DNA of 64,000 nucleotides from Todiramphus chloris collaris (lineage: Eukaryota; Chordata; Aves; Coraciiformes; Alcedinidae), in the NCBI GenBank assembly GCA_025345505.1, contig JANVCC010000270.1:186531-250530 (forward strand), given 5' to 3'. The notes under the pieces are model-generated. The model was not told the origin of the DNA. It searched no databases and worked only from the letters and a program-made list of their open reading frames with translations. Shown here piece by piece: positions 36,557-50,784 of the stretch (positions are counted from its first letter, which is position 1; the number at the start of each line of letters is the position of its first letter). The translations under genes and the position numbers were made by a program.

Positions 36557-37142
36557 GCTGCCGCCCCGGCCCCGCTGCCGCCCCGGCCCCGCTGCCGCCC
36601 CGGCCCCGCTGCCGCCCCGGCCCCGCTGCCGCCCCGGCCCCGCTGCCGNNNNNNNNNNNNNNNNNNNNNNNNNNNNNNNNNNNNNNNNNNNNNNNNNNNN
36701 NNNNNNNNNNNNNNNNNNNNNNNNNNNNNNNNNNNNNNNNNNNNNNNNNNNNNNNNNNNNNNNNNNNNNNNNNNNNNNNNNNNNNNNNNNNNNNNNNNNN
36801 NNNNNNNNNNNNNNNNNNNNNNNNNNNNNNNNNNNNNNNNNNNNNNNNNNNNNNNNNNNNNNNNNNNNNNNNNNNNNNNNNNNNNNNNNNNNNNNNNNNN
36901 NNNNNNNNNNNNNNNNNNNNNNNNNNNNNNNNNNNNNNNNNNNNNNNNNNNNNNNNNNNNNNNNNNNNNNNNNNNNNNNNNNNNNNNNNNNNNNNNNNNN
37001 NNNNNNNNNNNNNNNNNNNNNNNNNNNNNNNNNNNNNNNNNNNNNNNNCCGCTGCCGCCCCGGCCCCGCTGCCGCCCCGGCCCCGCTGCCGCCCCGGCCC
37101 CGCTGCCGCCCCGGCCCCGCTGCCGCCCCGGCCCCGCTGCCG
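36557..37142. repeat. 17-bp GC-rich minisatellite, interrupted by an assembly gap
   Basis: Perfect tandem copies of GCTGCCGCCCCGGCCCC (17 bp) run from 36557 to 36648 and again from 37049 to 37142, with identical phase-type units on both sides of a run of Ns. Visible copies number about 11. Each 51 nt (three units) encodes a 17-residue Pro/Ala/Arg repeat in any frame on this strand and Gly/Ala/Arg on the other, so long open frames here are artefacts. The G-rich strand reads GGGGCCGGGGCGGC repeatedly and fits the G-quadruplex pattern. True array length is unknown. Confidence 0.97.
36649..37048. other. assembly gap (400 N)
   Basis: Exactly 400 Ns inside the minisatellite. The round number may be an estimate rather than a measured size. 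The repeat on both sides implies the missing sequence is more of the same array. Confidence 0.99.
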
Positions 37143-37330
37143 TGCGGGAGCTGTGCCGCCAGATGGCTCAAGAGCACAGCAGCTCCCGGGGCCCTGCGCG
37201 CCCCAGTCCTGCCTCCTGCGCAACCCCCTCGGCTGCTGCCGGCTCCGGAGGGCATCCCTGGGCATCCCTGTGCGGCACGGGGGCGGCGAGGTGGCCTTTG
37301 CCCGCTCTCCGTCTGGTGTCACAGCGGGTT

Positions 37331-40300
37331 TGTTTTTCAGTCAGGCTTTTTTTTGGAATTGATTCATCTGAAAATTTATTTACTTGCGAAGCTTTAATTG
37401 AAACTGCCCTTAAGCCTTTCTGAGTAGGAGTTGGCTTACCGTTTGTAGGCAGAGAAAGTGGAAATAGTATTTTTATGATACTGAAATGTGAACTCTTTCA
37501 AAAAAGTTAAAATAGAAATGACCGTGCAGCTGCAAAAAGAAACGTGATACTTGGGATTCTAATCTCTGTATGCCTGGGACCAAAAAGCAACTATAAAAAT
37601 GTCACCTTGTTTTGAAATAAAAATGGGAAGTTCTCAGAGAACAAGATGATCTTTCAGCCCGTGCAATTTCCAGATTCACCTAAAAACTTCTTTGTAATTC
37701 TGGCTTGGATACCAATAGGAATGCTAAACCAGAGGAGTCTCTTGCATTGCGTACCATATTAGGGCTAAACCCATGTTATTAAAATCAAGCAAAGGAACAG
37801 CAAAGGCATCTTGGGTACTGAGAGTGCTGTGCTGTTATTCTGATAGAAGGTGATGATGGACACGTTTCACTCGTCACACTAATGTGGTGTGCTTAGAAGC
37901 AGAGTCAGAAACAAGTGCTTGCTAATCTGTTTTAGCTCCTGGTACTGAATGCACATGCAGTGTCTGTATCTGGAGCTCACTCAGCACTAGTGAGAAGTAC
38001 TTAAAAAAAGTCTTTCTGCTGTAGTCAGAACATAAGATGAAGTTCACCCAACTCTTCTCGTTTAATTTTGCATCTGGAAGTAAAGTTTTTGAACTCCTAA
38101 AGGATCAAGAAGTACTGGGATGAGTCGGCTGAATGTGGGACTGCTCCCGTAGCCCTGTAGCAGCTGCTGGCCAGTGGCCACAGGCTGTGTGGCTCGGCAG
38201 CTCAGGGTGGCTCAGGGCAGCAGTTACTAGGGTTGTCTTCCCTCCTGTCAGTGAGGTGTGGACCAGGACAGTGCCTGCATTTAAATGGATGTGGTGCCTT
38301 GGCCAAATGCAGGCTGTACAGACTCTCTGGCACCCATGAGGTTTGAGAGGCCAAGAAACAGTGCTGGACCTTAAAGAAACTGGAAGTTTTGTGGAGAGCT
38401 GGAGCCCTTGAGGTAGAACATGTTTGGTTAAAGGTGCATGTTTGCCCTGGTGATGGACTAGTTAGTGATTTCAGCTAGCGCATCTTTGCAAGGGGAGGAT
38501 CCAGGGTGCTTTGTGCTACCTTTTTAAGCTTAGACAAAACCTCAAGAAGGGAACTTTGGTGAACACCAAACTGTACCACAGCTGCTTTGCTCATAGCTTT
38601 GTTCTAAGATCTTCCTTTTTGAACTTCATTCCTTCTTGGATCTCTTCTGCGTAGCATGCTGACTAAAGGATCTTTGCTGGAAGCAGCCATGGTAAAGGAA
38701 AGGGGAAATGCTGTGTCTAGACTAAACCACAGCTCTTCCTCCTCTGACGTGGCCAGTTTTACCCAACCCAAGCCTGTAATGAAGGGACTGGTGAGCTGGT
38801 TAAAAGCTTAGGCTATTTTAGATGCTCAAAACTGAAAACTTTGAATAACAAATAGTTTCAGGAGCTCTAATTTGTAAGCACACCAGAATATTCTGCTGAA
38901 GGCCTCTGGTTTCTCCAGGCAAAAGACAATATTGCTGTGGTTGCGTTTTATGTTATTACTGGGTAATATGCAAACGTTTCCTCCAGTTTTTCAGATGGAA
39001 TGACCCAGAACTGAAGCCAGATACTTCTTACTAACTTGTAACTAGGGTAGATGGTAAATAATACTCCAGTAAGCAAATCATGACTGAAAACTTTCATGCC
39101 CTTTATGGAGAAAGGCCTTGGATCAGCAAGTACAGTGTGTTTATCTCTTTGGTGTCTTCGTTCATTGTGCTTTAATTGCAAGTGAAAATGTGGTTTTATT
39201 CTCACATTTAAGCGAGGCGTACATCTATTTTTAGTAGTAGTCTCAGGCTTTTTTGCTGTAAGATGTGTATGTGTGTAAATGTTTGTGCACGCGTGCACAC
39301 GTTAATTAGCTGTTTCCAGTTTTTGCTTCACAAAAGACAATGCATTAGGGCCAGGGTAGTGGTGGGCTTTACAAAGCGTGCCTGGTTCGTACATCAGCTC
39401 CTGGATTGAGAAAGGAAATGCTTGAAGTCTTCTGGCAAAGGTATTTTAAAACTACCTCAGCTTTTCTCTTAACCACAGAACCTCATACTTGTGTTCTGTG
39501 TTATAATAGAGTAATTGCCTCTTTCTCAAGAGAAAACAGAAAATGCATCTCATGCCCAGGCGACTGCTTAATCATACCTTCTGGCCTTGTTATGGAAAGA
39601 TGAAGTCCATCACCTCTGGTGAAATAACTTTTTGTACGTTGATGAGTGAGAAAGGTGACAGGAATGGTTGGAATCTGCTTTCTTCTGAAACTGAAATCGT
39701 CCTGTTTGAGTTTTAGTTTACTTTGTGTCAGATTTGACTGGGTTTTTGTAGCTCCTAAACTGTGTTGATAGGTTGAAAGCTCGTGTAAATATATTCCGTT
39801 GCAAGTACGTAAGAAGGAATGTTCTTCCAGACTTTACTCTGCTAAGGGAGAGCATCTCTTTTTGGTAGAAAGAGAAAGGAAAAACTGGCATTGAAAAGAG
39901 ACAGTATTAAAATGACGAGGCTTGAAAGGATGCTGTAGGAAAAGCTGGAGTGAGGGAGGGAATGGGGATTCCCCCACCCCTCCTACAAGGAAATGTTCAC
40001 TATTTAGCAGTAAGGGTGTTTCTCGTCTCGGTTAAGCAGGTTAGCAGTGGTGTCCTGGTGGGAGAACCTGGCTGAATCATGTGTGATGCTGTTGCTTTGT
40101 ACAAGGTTAACTTGCACCACCACTGCAGTGTGTCTATAGTCAAAGAGCAGATGCCTGTAGCATGGCTAAAAGGGTGAAATAGTGCTCTGGTGTGTGTTTA
40201 CAAACAAAACACAGAAATGTTTGTCCACAGGACAAACAGGTGGTTCTGTCTGGTCTCTAAAGAGAAGTTAAGCATACCTTGCTGTTTCAAAATAATGCTA

Positions 40301-43300
40301 CAGATGTGAAGCAGTTAACCTTACAAGCAAAAACGTTCTACTGTTCCTGGCTGTAAGGCACCTCAAAAAATTAATGTATGTGAAGCACGTATTTCTGCAC
40401 CAAGAACTAGAAGTAGCCAGACTGTAGTTTTGATAAGGATAGGCTGGTTGGGCTTTCTTGTTGTTTGTGTGGTGGTGGGGTTTGTGGTGATTTTTTTTAT
40501 TTTTTTGTTTGTTTGTTTTTATGAAAAGTTGAAAACAAATTCTATCTCTTTCTCTCCATGGAAATCTCATACTGTGTAGTAACTAATTTCATTAAGCTTT
40601 GAGTCAGGCTATGGACATTATCGGGGACACTGGGACATCTTGCATGTGACACTCCACTCACCAGTAGCATGGCTCTTGGAGACTCTTTGTGCTTGTGCTG
40701 TTTCATTCTGGGAAGAGTGGGTAAACAGTCTAACCTAGTTTTGGAGTGAATTACGGGAAGTGGTGTAATTTTCCTAGACAGTTTCTTTAAACCAGTAATC
40801 TGACATGACTGAGTTTGGAGGGGAGTGGGGACGGGATGGGATGGCATCCTATTGATATAAGGAGAGTGGAGTTTTACAATCTCCTTTTCTTATCAATGTG
40901 TAGTTTTTTGTTAGGATGGCTTTTTTTGTGTGCTTGAGGCATGAAACAATACCAAGTGGGTGTTAATTTTGATGTTTCTACCTGAGCTGTTCCTGTAAAG
41001 GACTTTAATGGGCACTGTGGCTTGTCCTGTAATTCTCAAGTTTGTTTTCTCAAAATGCTGACTAATATAAGGAAATTGGATAAATATAGTTTGTGCTGGA
41101 ATTAAATATCACTGTCTAAGTTATGTTTAGGTTAAGTTATTCTCTTTGGTCTGGCTTCTTGAAGGGCAGAGGAAGAGAAGAACAATCTTTGGTACACCTA
41201 TATAGGTAATTATGTATGTAACTGTCTTAAGACATTTTGACACCACTGAAAGAACATCACGTATCTGCCTGCAGTTTATGGCTCTTAATCTTTTCTTTAA
41301 TCTGTTAGGGAAGCTGAAGTGGTGGAGACTTCTATAGAGAAAATACTGTAATAAACTGTTTCTGTTGAAGGACTTTGTTTCCTCTACTGCAATAACTAGT
41401 TAGGAAGTAATATGCAAGTTATTTTAACAATAATACTGTGGGTTATAGGAAAGAAAAAGGAAGAACATAGATTCTGATTTTTTGCCTACTCAAAAAAGCA
41501 CAGATCTTCATGCATAAAAGTAAAATGAAGAGGTAAGCTTGGTAGGTATTTGTGTCACTAACAGTGATGTCTGCAAACTTCTTTAACAGTGATTTTTATG
41601 TGAAAGATTGATACCTTAGTATCATTTTTTGTTAAAAGCAATCTCAAAGTTATTTGTCAAAAATCAAGTCAGTTAATAGGAATAATGATACTAAATAATA
41701 GTTGTGGCTTACACTTCATCCCTGTAACTCTTTAGTTAAGCAGGAAAATGATTTGTTACATTTACAAGGTGAGAAACATACTGTTCTGACTTGCTATAGC
41801 CCAGCGTGCTGAGCAGGAGAATGATTCCAGTGTGAGTACCAGAGGAGGCTTATTGTAGACCACCAGTCTACAACATGGAGGGCTGAGGTGCAACCAAGTA
41901 CTTTGTCTGGTGTCACTTTGGACCCATGGTCGTCGGGCAGTAGCATGTGCCGTTAGCACTTGGCGTGGTCCTCTGTGTACTGTGATACATGTTCTGATGC
42001 TCACAGGACATCAAGGAAGGTCTGTCCTCCTCCGTAGCTGATAAGGAGGAGAGCTGGTTGCCACCGTCTCTGTCAGAGCAGAAATGGGGGCTTGGGGCTT
42101 GCTGCCTTGGGTGTGTGTGCAGGGTTCAGCACAAAGCAGTCCCTGATCTGTGGAAGCAGCTCTGAGGAAGCCAAGGTGAGGAACTGGGCTGCTGAGCAGA
42201 GACACTCACGAGGTGGGTGTTGGTAGAGAGGGCTGGTTTGAGAGAATAAGGAAAACTAATGATGTAGGTAAAAGCAGTGGAGTGTACTTTGTCCTCTCTA
42301 GCATCTCCACCTTGGTGAAAAAAGACTAATATAAATATCATTAAATTATCAAGATGTGGGATCAGCAGCTTCAGAAACAATCCTTCTCTTTGTAAAACAT
42401 GTTCTTTTATGTATAGATAAAATAAATTAATTTGGTACATATGTTTCTTTAGTAAGACTTAAGTTTCCTTATTAAATGTCTTTTTTGGCCTTGCAAGGCA
42501 TAGGTGCATTGAAATTTCCATCTCAAGCTGTGTCTACAATCTGCATTTAGTCTTCTGGAAGCTATTTTCTGGAAGCTGATGCTGATTTTTTAAATAGTAA
42601 ACTTACAGGAAGAAAATTGCTCTCACTTCACCTTCATAACAGTATATCCCGGCTTATTTCAGCTAGTGAATGTTTAATGTGCCTCCATTCGGCTGTTAGG
42701 CGCTGGAAGTTTTGCTCTGATAAAGGTTTGAAGCTGGCTGTGAAGTGTCAGTCAGTCTTCTGCAGGACCCGAGGAAACCAGAGGCTTCCTCTTAAATGCT
42801 GACAAGAAACATCCAGGAGGAGGTATGGGCTCCTTCCCACTGGTTTCTACCACCTAACTTTTCAGGACTGTCAGCTACGAACTGTGGAAGTTCAGCTCTC
42901 TGGAACCAATCCAGTATTTTGATTTTGTTGATCAGTTGCCAGATTAGTGCCAAGACTCTGCACGAGGTTAGAGCTCCTTTGCTCCTCCAGTTTTCCTGTC
43001 TCGTACTGTAACGAGAGCAGAACCAGATCACTATTTTTAGACCTATTTTGTTGCGCAAGTTTGACTTCTTTATATCCATGACTGCACAACCAAACATTTA
43101 GCAAAGGTATGAGTGTAATCAGCTTGCAGCAGAATGGCAGCGTGTAAGTTTTCCTGTAGAACCTCAGTGTTTCAGTTGGGATAGGAGAGGATGGAGTTAG
43201 TCCTTCCTCCAACATCTGTTGTGTATTTTATATTTGCAGGTGTGAGAAGATGCCTACAAAAGGGTAGCTTAGCTGATGTCGGTATTTTAAAGGTTTTTTT

Positions 43301-46300
43301 TTTTTAAAGTGAGTGTTAATATATAGCTAAACTTTGACTTGTACTTTGTTTTTCTGTTATTTCAAACAGAGATTGAAATATTGTTATATTGTGCCAAAAC
43401 CAAAGGTGTCACATTAAATCGTAGCCAAGCATTTTCTGCTCTGGGGACGTATCAGTGGAGAATTGCTGTTTTTCATGGTCTAGTGATAACTTTTACAGGC
43501 CAGGCTCTACCACTAGTGCAGGAAAGAAGTTTAAAATAAAAAAGGAAAAGCAAACAAATCAACCAAAAAAATCCCCAACCCAAGCAACAAAACAAACACT
43601 ATTGACATGAGGTGCATTTTTTCCATTAATCTTGAGTGTAAAGATAGCAGCTACCTGTGGAACAGTATGATGGTTACTGGTTAAACTGGGATCTTGAAGA
43701 AAGTTGTTCTGCTTTTGAGATCGAGTGGCGTGGCCTTTGTATGCATCTTTTAAATGAGAACACGTGTTTTTTTAATACAGTGGATTATCTGGGACAGGTT
43801 TTGAGGGTCTGTGGTCTAACATTGGTCCTGAAGTCTGTCTTACTCTCCATGGCATGTAAGATAATTTTCATCAAGCCTGTTCAGGTTTTGAAATCAACTG
43901 ACGACTTCGGACATCTTGATGAAAGCCTTGCAGGAAGGTACCTGCAGCCTCTGCTGCAGGCCTGTTAAACTGTGCATTTCCATCCCTGAGTCTTGTTGAT
44001 GCCTGGGATACCCACGGCTGTGCGCTCAGCATTTCAGCTGCCACTTGCAAGAAATGGTGTCAATGTTTTAATTCTAGATTACTTCAGAGGTGGATCCCTG
44101 TGTATGTATAAATAATTCAACCAACCATGGTACTGAGGGATCCAGTGTTACTCTAGCATTGCATGAAATACATTGAAAGATTTACTTCATATGCAAACAA
44201 TTTGGTTTTTTTTTTTTTTGAGTCTGGACCTTTTGTGACTACTTCTCATGTTAGTCTTTGGTCTATCTTATCCTGCTTAAGACTGCCTTGTGTTTGAGGG
44301 GATGTATTCTCTCAGCTAGGTGTGGATAGACACATTCTAATTATTCTAGACTGCACTGTCTTTGTACAGGTGTCCTCCTTTTAGCTAGTACTGCTGGTAA
44401 GCATTGGAGAATTACTGGTCCTCAGTCTGAAGGGTTGTATTTGTGCTACACTCTGTGGTTCTTAGCTGGTTCATGGGTCTTGGGGATAAAAGCCTGTTTG
44501 TATTCTATTAAAAACCAAAGTGAAGGTCCCCTTCCCTTTTTCCTTCTATTAGTCTCCTTTCAGGTTGTGCTTCGGTGTAGCATGAAGGATCATGTCCTTC
44601 AGAGCCCACGCCAGTTTGTAATGTTTTGTAGTATTCTAGTGCTTAAAACTGTTCTCACTTGTTTAACAGCGGCTGGGAAGGTAAAATACTTTTCTTGCAC
44701 TTAGATTCAATTTGAAATGAAATGATCATTCAAAGACTAATAGTAATGTATAAGCCTCCTGCTTTCAAGCAACTGGGAGTGGTTTTGATTGAGAATTGCA
44801 GTAAATATTGAAAATGTGCTTAATGTAGTTACCTCACAGGGTTTTCTGTAGTAGAAGTCGTGTTTGTGGTTATTTGATTAGTAAAAGTTTGGTTGTCATT
44901 CTAGAGTTTGGTAATTTTGAAGGGTTCTTGAGATGTTTCTACCCTTCAGCAGATCCCATCTTTGGGAGGTATAATTGAATTGAAGCACTGTGGATCACCA
45001 GGAAATGTGTGGCTGGACTTAGAGCCTTGCTCTTACGAAAGTCTGGCAAGGAATTTCCATGTGTTTGAAATTTTAAGAACAGTTCAGGATAGTTAGATAA
45101 AATAAATTCTGAACTTTCTCCTTCTGTGTCATCTTTCTTGTAAATTATGCAATGTATGAAAAGTAAGAAGAAACTGAACAGTTCTTACCATAATATTTTT
45201 CTCCCCTGTAATTCACTATAAAGGATTGCACAACTCTCTGTGAACACAAAATATGACACTCTGAATCTTGCAGAGAATTAGAACAATTGTAAGAGTAAAT
45301 CATTCCTGTCCAGCATCTAGCATACTTCAACTTCTCTCTATTCCTCCTCCCCTTTTAGTAATAACTTGTAGCATTTTTGTGTGATAAACTGGGCCCTTAA
45401 CAAGTTTATTTTTACGGGTATAAGACACGTAGCTTACAATTGCATATATAACGCTAGAGCTTTATAAATTCTAGTTGGTTTATTTTAATAAAGTATTCCA
45501 ATTTCATGGGTATTGACAATTTGCTCATAAGAGAGTTAAAAAGAGTCTTCTCTTAAAAAATAATGATAAAACCCTCCAGAAATGTTGCAATATTCCTGTA
45601 TAGGCTTGAACTTCAGAAAGAGAAAAGAGGCAGGAGGATTGCTTTAGACAGCAAGCTTAATTTTGTGGCCCGGTTATTGTGTGTCTGGTGATATCAAGAG
45701 GAAATATTTTTATAAAGGAGAAGGCCAGAGAAAGAAGCAATGAGACACCGTAGAAGGTTTTGCCAAATGCTCTACAATGTACTGGCTGATTGCTGACAGG
45801 GCAGCTGAAGGCTTCTTTCTGAGCCTAGCAGTTGATTTAGTGCTGCTCCCTGACTCTGTTACCCCATAGGTCTGCCTTTGTTTCCATGCTTTATCTACAA
45901 AATATTGTTAGTGTCAGTAAAATCGTCCATTAAAATTGTGATTTAATTAAAAATGGTCCCACAAAAACTTTTATTCTGGATTTTAGCAGATCTGTTCCAC
46001 TCATAATGTGTTGGTGCAGCCACCAGACTGTTTCCAGCACTCTGAACATCAGCTTGTTCACTCCTGTTCTGTGAAAATATATTTGAATAAAGTAGTTATT
46101 AATATTTCTGCAATTAAAAAACCTCCCCTTCATTCCCCCTTTTAACAAGAATGGAATTTTGCCTAAGTTTCTGCAGGGATGTGTGCTTGTACGCCCATCT
46201 TAGTCAGTTTTCGTTCCCGATACCTGTTTTCAGGACTGTTTGCATGTGTTGCTATAGTATTTCAGGGTGTTTTATAAGCAGTGTTCCTCATAATCATTCA

Positions 46301-49300
46301 TCTTAGCTTATGGCAAAAAAAAAAAAAAAGACTTAAACCCAAAGTTAAGTTATTTGGGTGAGATCACACACAAGTGCTAGAGGCAAAAGTCAAGGCTCTG
46401 TAGGACTGTTCTTTGTGTGTTTTAAATGAGGAGGGACAGTGCAACTAAACCTTTACATCTCTTGCTGTATCATCTTCAGAGCTTTTCTTCTTTTCAGAAT
46501 GACATAAACATTGTGGAAACAACTTTGCAATTTGTACTTTAACTGTGTGGCATCAGCAAGAGTAACTTGTTTTAGCCTTGCTGCGCATTACAAAGGGCAG
46601 AAGGAGCATTTATTTTAGCGTTCTGCACTATGGGTCTGGCCAGTTGCCTTGCAGGATGCATTTTTATTAGGATTTTCCTCAAGCTGTACATAAACATAGG
46701 CAAAGTGAAGAACTGTCGTACAAAGATACTATTAACCTTGTTGTTAGCTTCAAAGACTTTAGGAAAGCATAAATACTTGGAGATGGAGAAGACTGTAAAA
46801 TAGGGTGCTTAAGACACTGGTGTTTTGTTTGTTTTTCCTGTTGGCATCGGGAACTACCAGCCCCTGTGCTGATCCTTGGTTTTCTGACCACCTTCCACAA
46901 AACATCATTAGGACTGTCGAGTTTCAGCATGGTGAGTTTCTCCCCATTTGATGTGAAAAGCTAGATACAAATGAAGTGAGTGTTTACAAATTACTAGCTT
47001 TAAAGGAAGGGGGAGGGAAGCTGTGAGATGCTATGTGATTGTTTGGATGCTGCCTCAGTGAAAAAACAGCTGCGCTATTGAGAGTATGGGGCGATTGGTG
47101 AACAATATATCCACTTGATTCCACGTCTCCTTGAATGAAAACTCAATTGTCATAGATCAGGAATGGGTTTGACCCCATGCATGAAATGTGTGTGTGCAAA
47201 TGATTCCTGATGTTGTTCAAGAGCTCTAAGAACACTGTTCTTATGCAAGATAACGTGAAATGCTTTTTACTGACTAGATATGAGCTGCTTGCACATACTG
47301 TACGTTTGTAAGCCTGGGTACAAGGAGAGAAATATGACTTGGCATCCTTGTAGCATGAGATGCATTAAGAATGGGTAAATAGGTATCTGTTGCCAACATC
47401 TTTGTGGAAATACTTTCATTTTAAGGAAAGGAGCAGAACAAAATTAAAACGTGAGAAAACAGCTGTCTAAATAGTTCTGCACAACTTTAACGGCAACTTC
47501 CAGTGTTACTTTCCCGCACATCAGCAGAAGAGTAACATGCTCTACCTTTGGTCCTATCCTGGAAATTTTGGAGAAATTAAGCTTACACTTCAGGGTGAGC
47601 AGTCTCCCCGCTCCTTGCCTGCTTGTCCTTAGTTGTTTGTCACTTTCCTGGGACCTAAGCTTCTGCTGATTACCTTCTAATGCAAACTTCAGTCACTTGA
47701 TGGCTAAATTGGTTTGCTAGGTTGTGATGGCTCTGTAGAAGTACATAAGAATGCCTAGAAACATTTTCTTTCCTTTCATGTAAACCACTGTTTTGAGTAA
47801 ATGGAAATAATCTTGAAAAAAACCCGAAGTTTTTCTGTATGGATATAGAAAAATTGTTTTTAGAAACAAGCAGGCTTTCTAAAAGATCAAGAAAAGTTCC
47901 CATTTCCATCACAGGTCATCTAGGTAGGCACAGAGTGATGGAATGGCACACATGGCCAGCTGCTGCGTGGGCATCCAGCCAAGAGGAGCAGCTTTGCTCT
48001 AGCCAGCGCTCTTCCAACCTGTCCCTTTGTCAGGTTGTACTGGAGAAACAAAGCAATATTGAGAAACAAGATGTGCAAACGTGAAGCCACAGTTTCCATT
48101 TGGAGCTCTGCCCTGGGAGCTGCGTGTGTGTCTGGAGGGCTGCCCGATGGCAGAAGTGATAGCGGTGCTGACCACAGCTCAGAGTGAGGGAGCTGAGACC
48201 CTGAAGGTGAAGTTTTGCAATCCTCTTCAATCAGTTTGTTGTAGGCTTCTTCCCAGGTTGCAATAGATCAAATAATTTCCTCCAGAATGCCTGGTGGTGC
48301 CATGTGGTTTAGGTAGAGTTTTTTTGTGAATATAGAGTGGTTAAGCTGTCTGGTTGTACACACCTACTTGGTGTCAGCATGTTCACTAGTACTCTTGAGA
48401 CATTGTTCAGTATATTTCCAGATGACCTCAATAAATGCAAGCAGCCCCTAAAGAGTAAGGATGCTCACCTAGGGGGGGTATACATAGTATAGTTTGATCA
48501 GGGCACATGCCCTTCACCAGATGCCTAAATGACAGTCCTGTTATGATGCCTCTTTAGGCTTTCTGAGTAATGGGTAACCCTCAAGGGGAAGGATGGGAGG
48601 AAAATGGATGATGCCTTCTCTTGGAATGAGGCAGAGGGAGAAGACAGATGGTTTGATGCTCTGTAGTTTAGTTGATGCAGTGATGAACTCCTCCTCAAGG
48701 ACTGCACAAATTAGTTTTCCATGTGTGATGTAGTTTAGTATGGAAACTTCATTTTTCTGTCTTCGAGCAGATTGTAGTGATTCAATGCATAAGTGTTTAA
48801 GAAGATTCATAAGGTACAAAGTGCAGTTTCTCGTCGTCTATCTGTTGTCCTTTGCTAGAGGTGCTGGCTCAGCCTGGGCAAAAGCCAAACGGCAAGTGAA
48901 CCTGCAGATAAAAGCATGAACACCATTCCAAATAGCTGCATGGTGGTGTTAATTGGGAATTCTTAACAGCATTAAAAGGAGGACGCGTGTACTTCATTTT
49001 AGGAACTGCTTATGTATATGCATCTGATTGTCTTCTCCTGGGTGGATTAGCGTGGTGTTCAAAGAAAAGGGCCACTCTGAGCCCCCGTGGCTCTGAAAAT
49101 GAGGCCCTCTTGCACTTGGCTGTTAGGTTTTCTGATGCTTAATAAAAGCAAGAGCTCACTTCCTGTGCTTGCTATGGAAGTTTAAATTGTTTCTTAAAAA
49201 AGATAGGATGCTGCCATTGTTAAGTGCCAGTGATGTTTGTAATCAAAACTAGATGCTACTTTATTTGCATTTGCCTTTTTGCAAAAGCGGTTGTGTTGGA

Positions 49301-50784
49301 TCAGTTAAAGTGCACCCTTCACATCCCTTGGCAATTGAAGAATTTGTGAATTTTACAGAAGTAACATTGTGATGCTGTGTTGTGTGGCTCTGGTAGGCTG
49401 TTATTAATGTAACCCGGAATAAATGTCATAGAACAGTTTGATAAGTAAGAGAGACAGGGAGGTTTCCATACTATTTCCTGCAGCTCTGAGTGTGTGAAGC
49501 GATTCAAACAAACTGCAAAGAAACCTTGAAATTAGAGGAAATTACTATGAATACAGACAGAAATTACTAAAATGTGTACAATGTACTCAGTCTCTCCACA
49601 GCTTGTAAAGTCAGTTATATTTAACTAGTTTCAGGGTTTGTGGAACAGCAAATGAAAGAAGTTAAATGTTTGACAAGCTCCCTAAAGTAATTTGTTTTGA
49701 TGCTTCTTAAAGGCTTCTTTGTGAAAGTTTTAAATAGTTCTTCTGTTCAGAGATCTATGCAGAACTGCATAATTCATAGAAACAAAACTGATATGGAAAT
49801 ACTTGATCTATACAGTTGCTTTATGTTAACATAACTCTGTTCTTATAAGGACAGAAAAAGCCAGCTAGCTGAAGAATTCTTTTGCTAACAGTGCTGGAAG
49901 GTGGTACAAGAGGTTGCTGCTCACTCAGATTGCAGGTGATTTTAAATTTGATGTGAATTGAAGGAATGTGTATTTTGCTGGTGGTTTTGTGTATATGTTT
50001 ATTCCAAATCCTGTTTCTGACAGACATGATAAGCAGATGTGATTGCTTGCTTTCCCTTTCTAGTTCCCCTTAGACAAGAACCTTGGCAATTAATGAAACT
50101 GGGTGGTTTTTTTCCTCTTTTGAAGCTGACCAGGAAAGCTGTGAAGTTGGGTACACAAGGCATTGTATAGTATCTGTAAATCTAAGGATGACCTTCTGCA
50201 ACCTCCTCTGAAAAAACACTGCATCCTTTTACTATCACTTAGATAGTCCTTATCCTGCTTGGCTCCTCGCCACCAGGAAGCTCAGTCCATGTGGCATTGG
50301 AGCACTTGATTAGAGTGGCCACATGGAACAAAGGTATCTGGTCTAATGTCCACTCGCTGTTTTGAATGAGAGTGTATTTATTACATAGTTAAGCAGCTTC
50401 ACTAACAGGATTTTTTTTTTTTGTACAGAGGAAGGTAAACACAAAATTAATAGCTCTGTTCAGTCAGATTTTACCATGGAGTACATATATATAGTTTATT
50501 TACAATTATACTATAGAATATATTCATGATTTAATAAAAAAATAAAAATCTCTTTAAAAATCTTTTGAAGCTATTTACTCTTGCTTATATTCAACAAAAT
50601 GTGAAACTACTCACAAAACCAAAAAATCTGCAGAAACAATGAGCAAAGATACACAGTCGACGAAGATTTGAATACAATTCTTTTAACCAGTTCTTCCAAT
50701 GATAATGCTTGCAGAACTCCATGTTTTGCATCACATTTTTATTACACCCAGGAGCACAGTGTTTTGGAAGGCGTATGAAGAACT
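37331..50784. other. intron 1 segment without recognised genes
   Basis: About 13.4 kb of AT-rich intronic sequence. It includes a 16-bp palindrome with TG/CA alternation at 39284-39299, A/C-rich simple sequence near 43537-43600, and AT-rich sequence near 50480-50560. No exon or mobile element recognised. Confidence 0.6.
46314..46329 (+). repeat. poly-A run (about 16)
   Basis: Homopolymer in intron 1 without further context. Confidence 0.85.

Larger units (their letters stand above)
36290..37330. promoter_or_regulatory. intronic GC/CpG-rich island (candidate alternative promoter or enhancer)
   Basis: CpG-bearing unique sequence on both sides of the minisatellite (for example CCGTCTACCGCGATTGTCTCG near 36290 and many CpGs at 37140-37325) sits in an otherwise CpG-poor intron. 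The island is about 1 kb including the array, 14.7 kb downstream of exon 1. It may be an alternative first exon/promoter, or merely a GC-biased expansion of the array. No in-frame splice-compatible GMDS exon is visible. Confidence 0.4.

Noticed and set aside
36408..37397. Long open frames on both strands across the N gap
   Set aside because: Produced by a stop-free 17-bp tandem repeat plus 400 unknown bases; they are not evidence of a protein.
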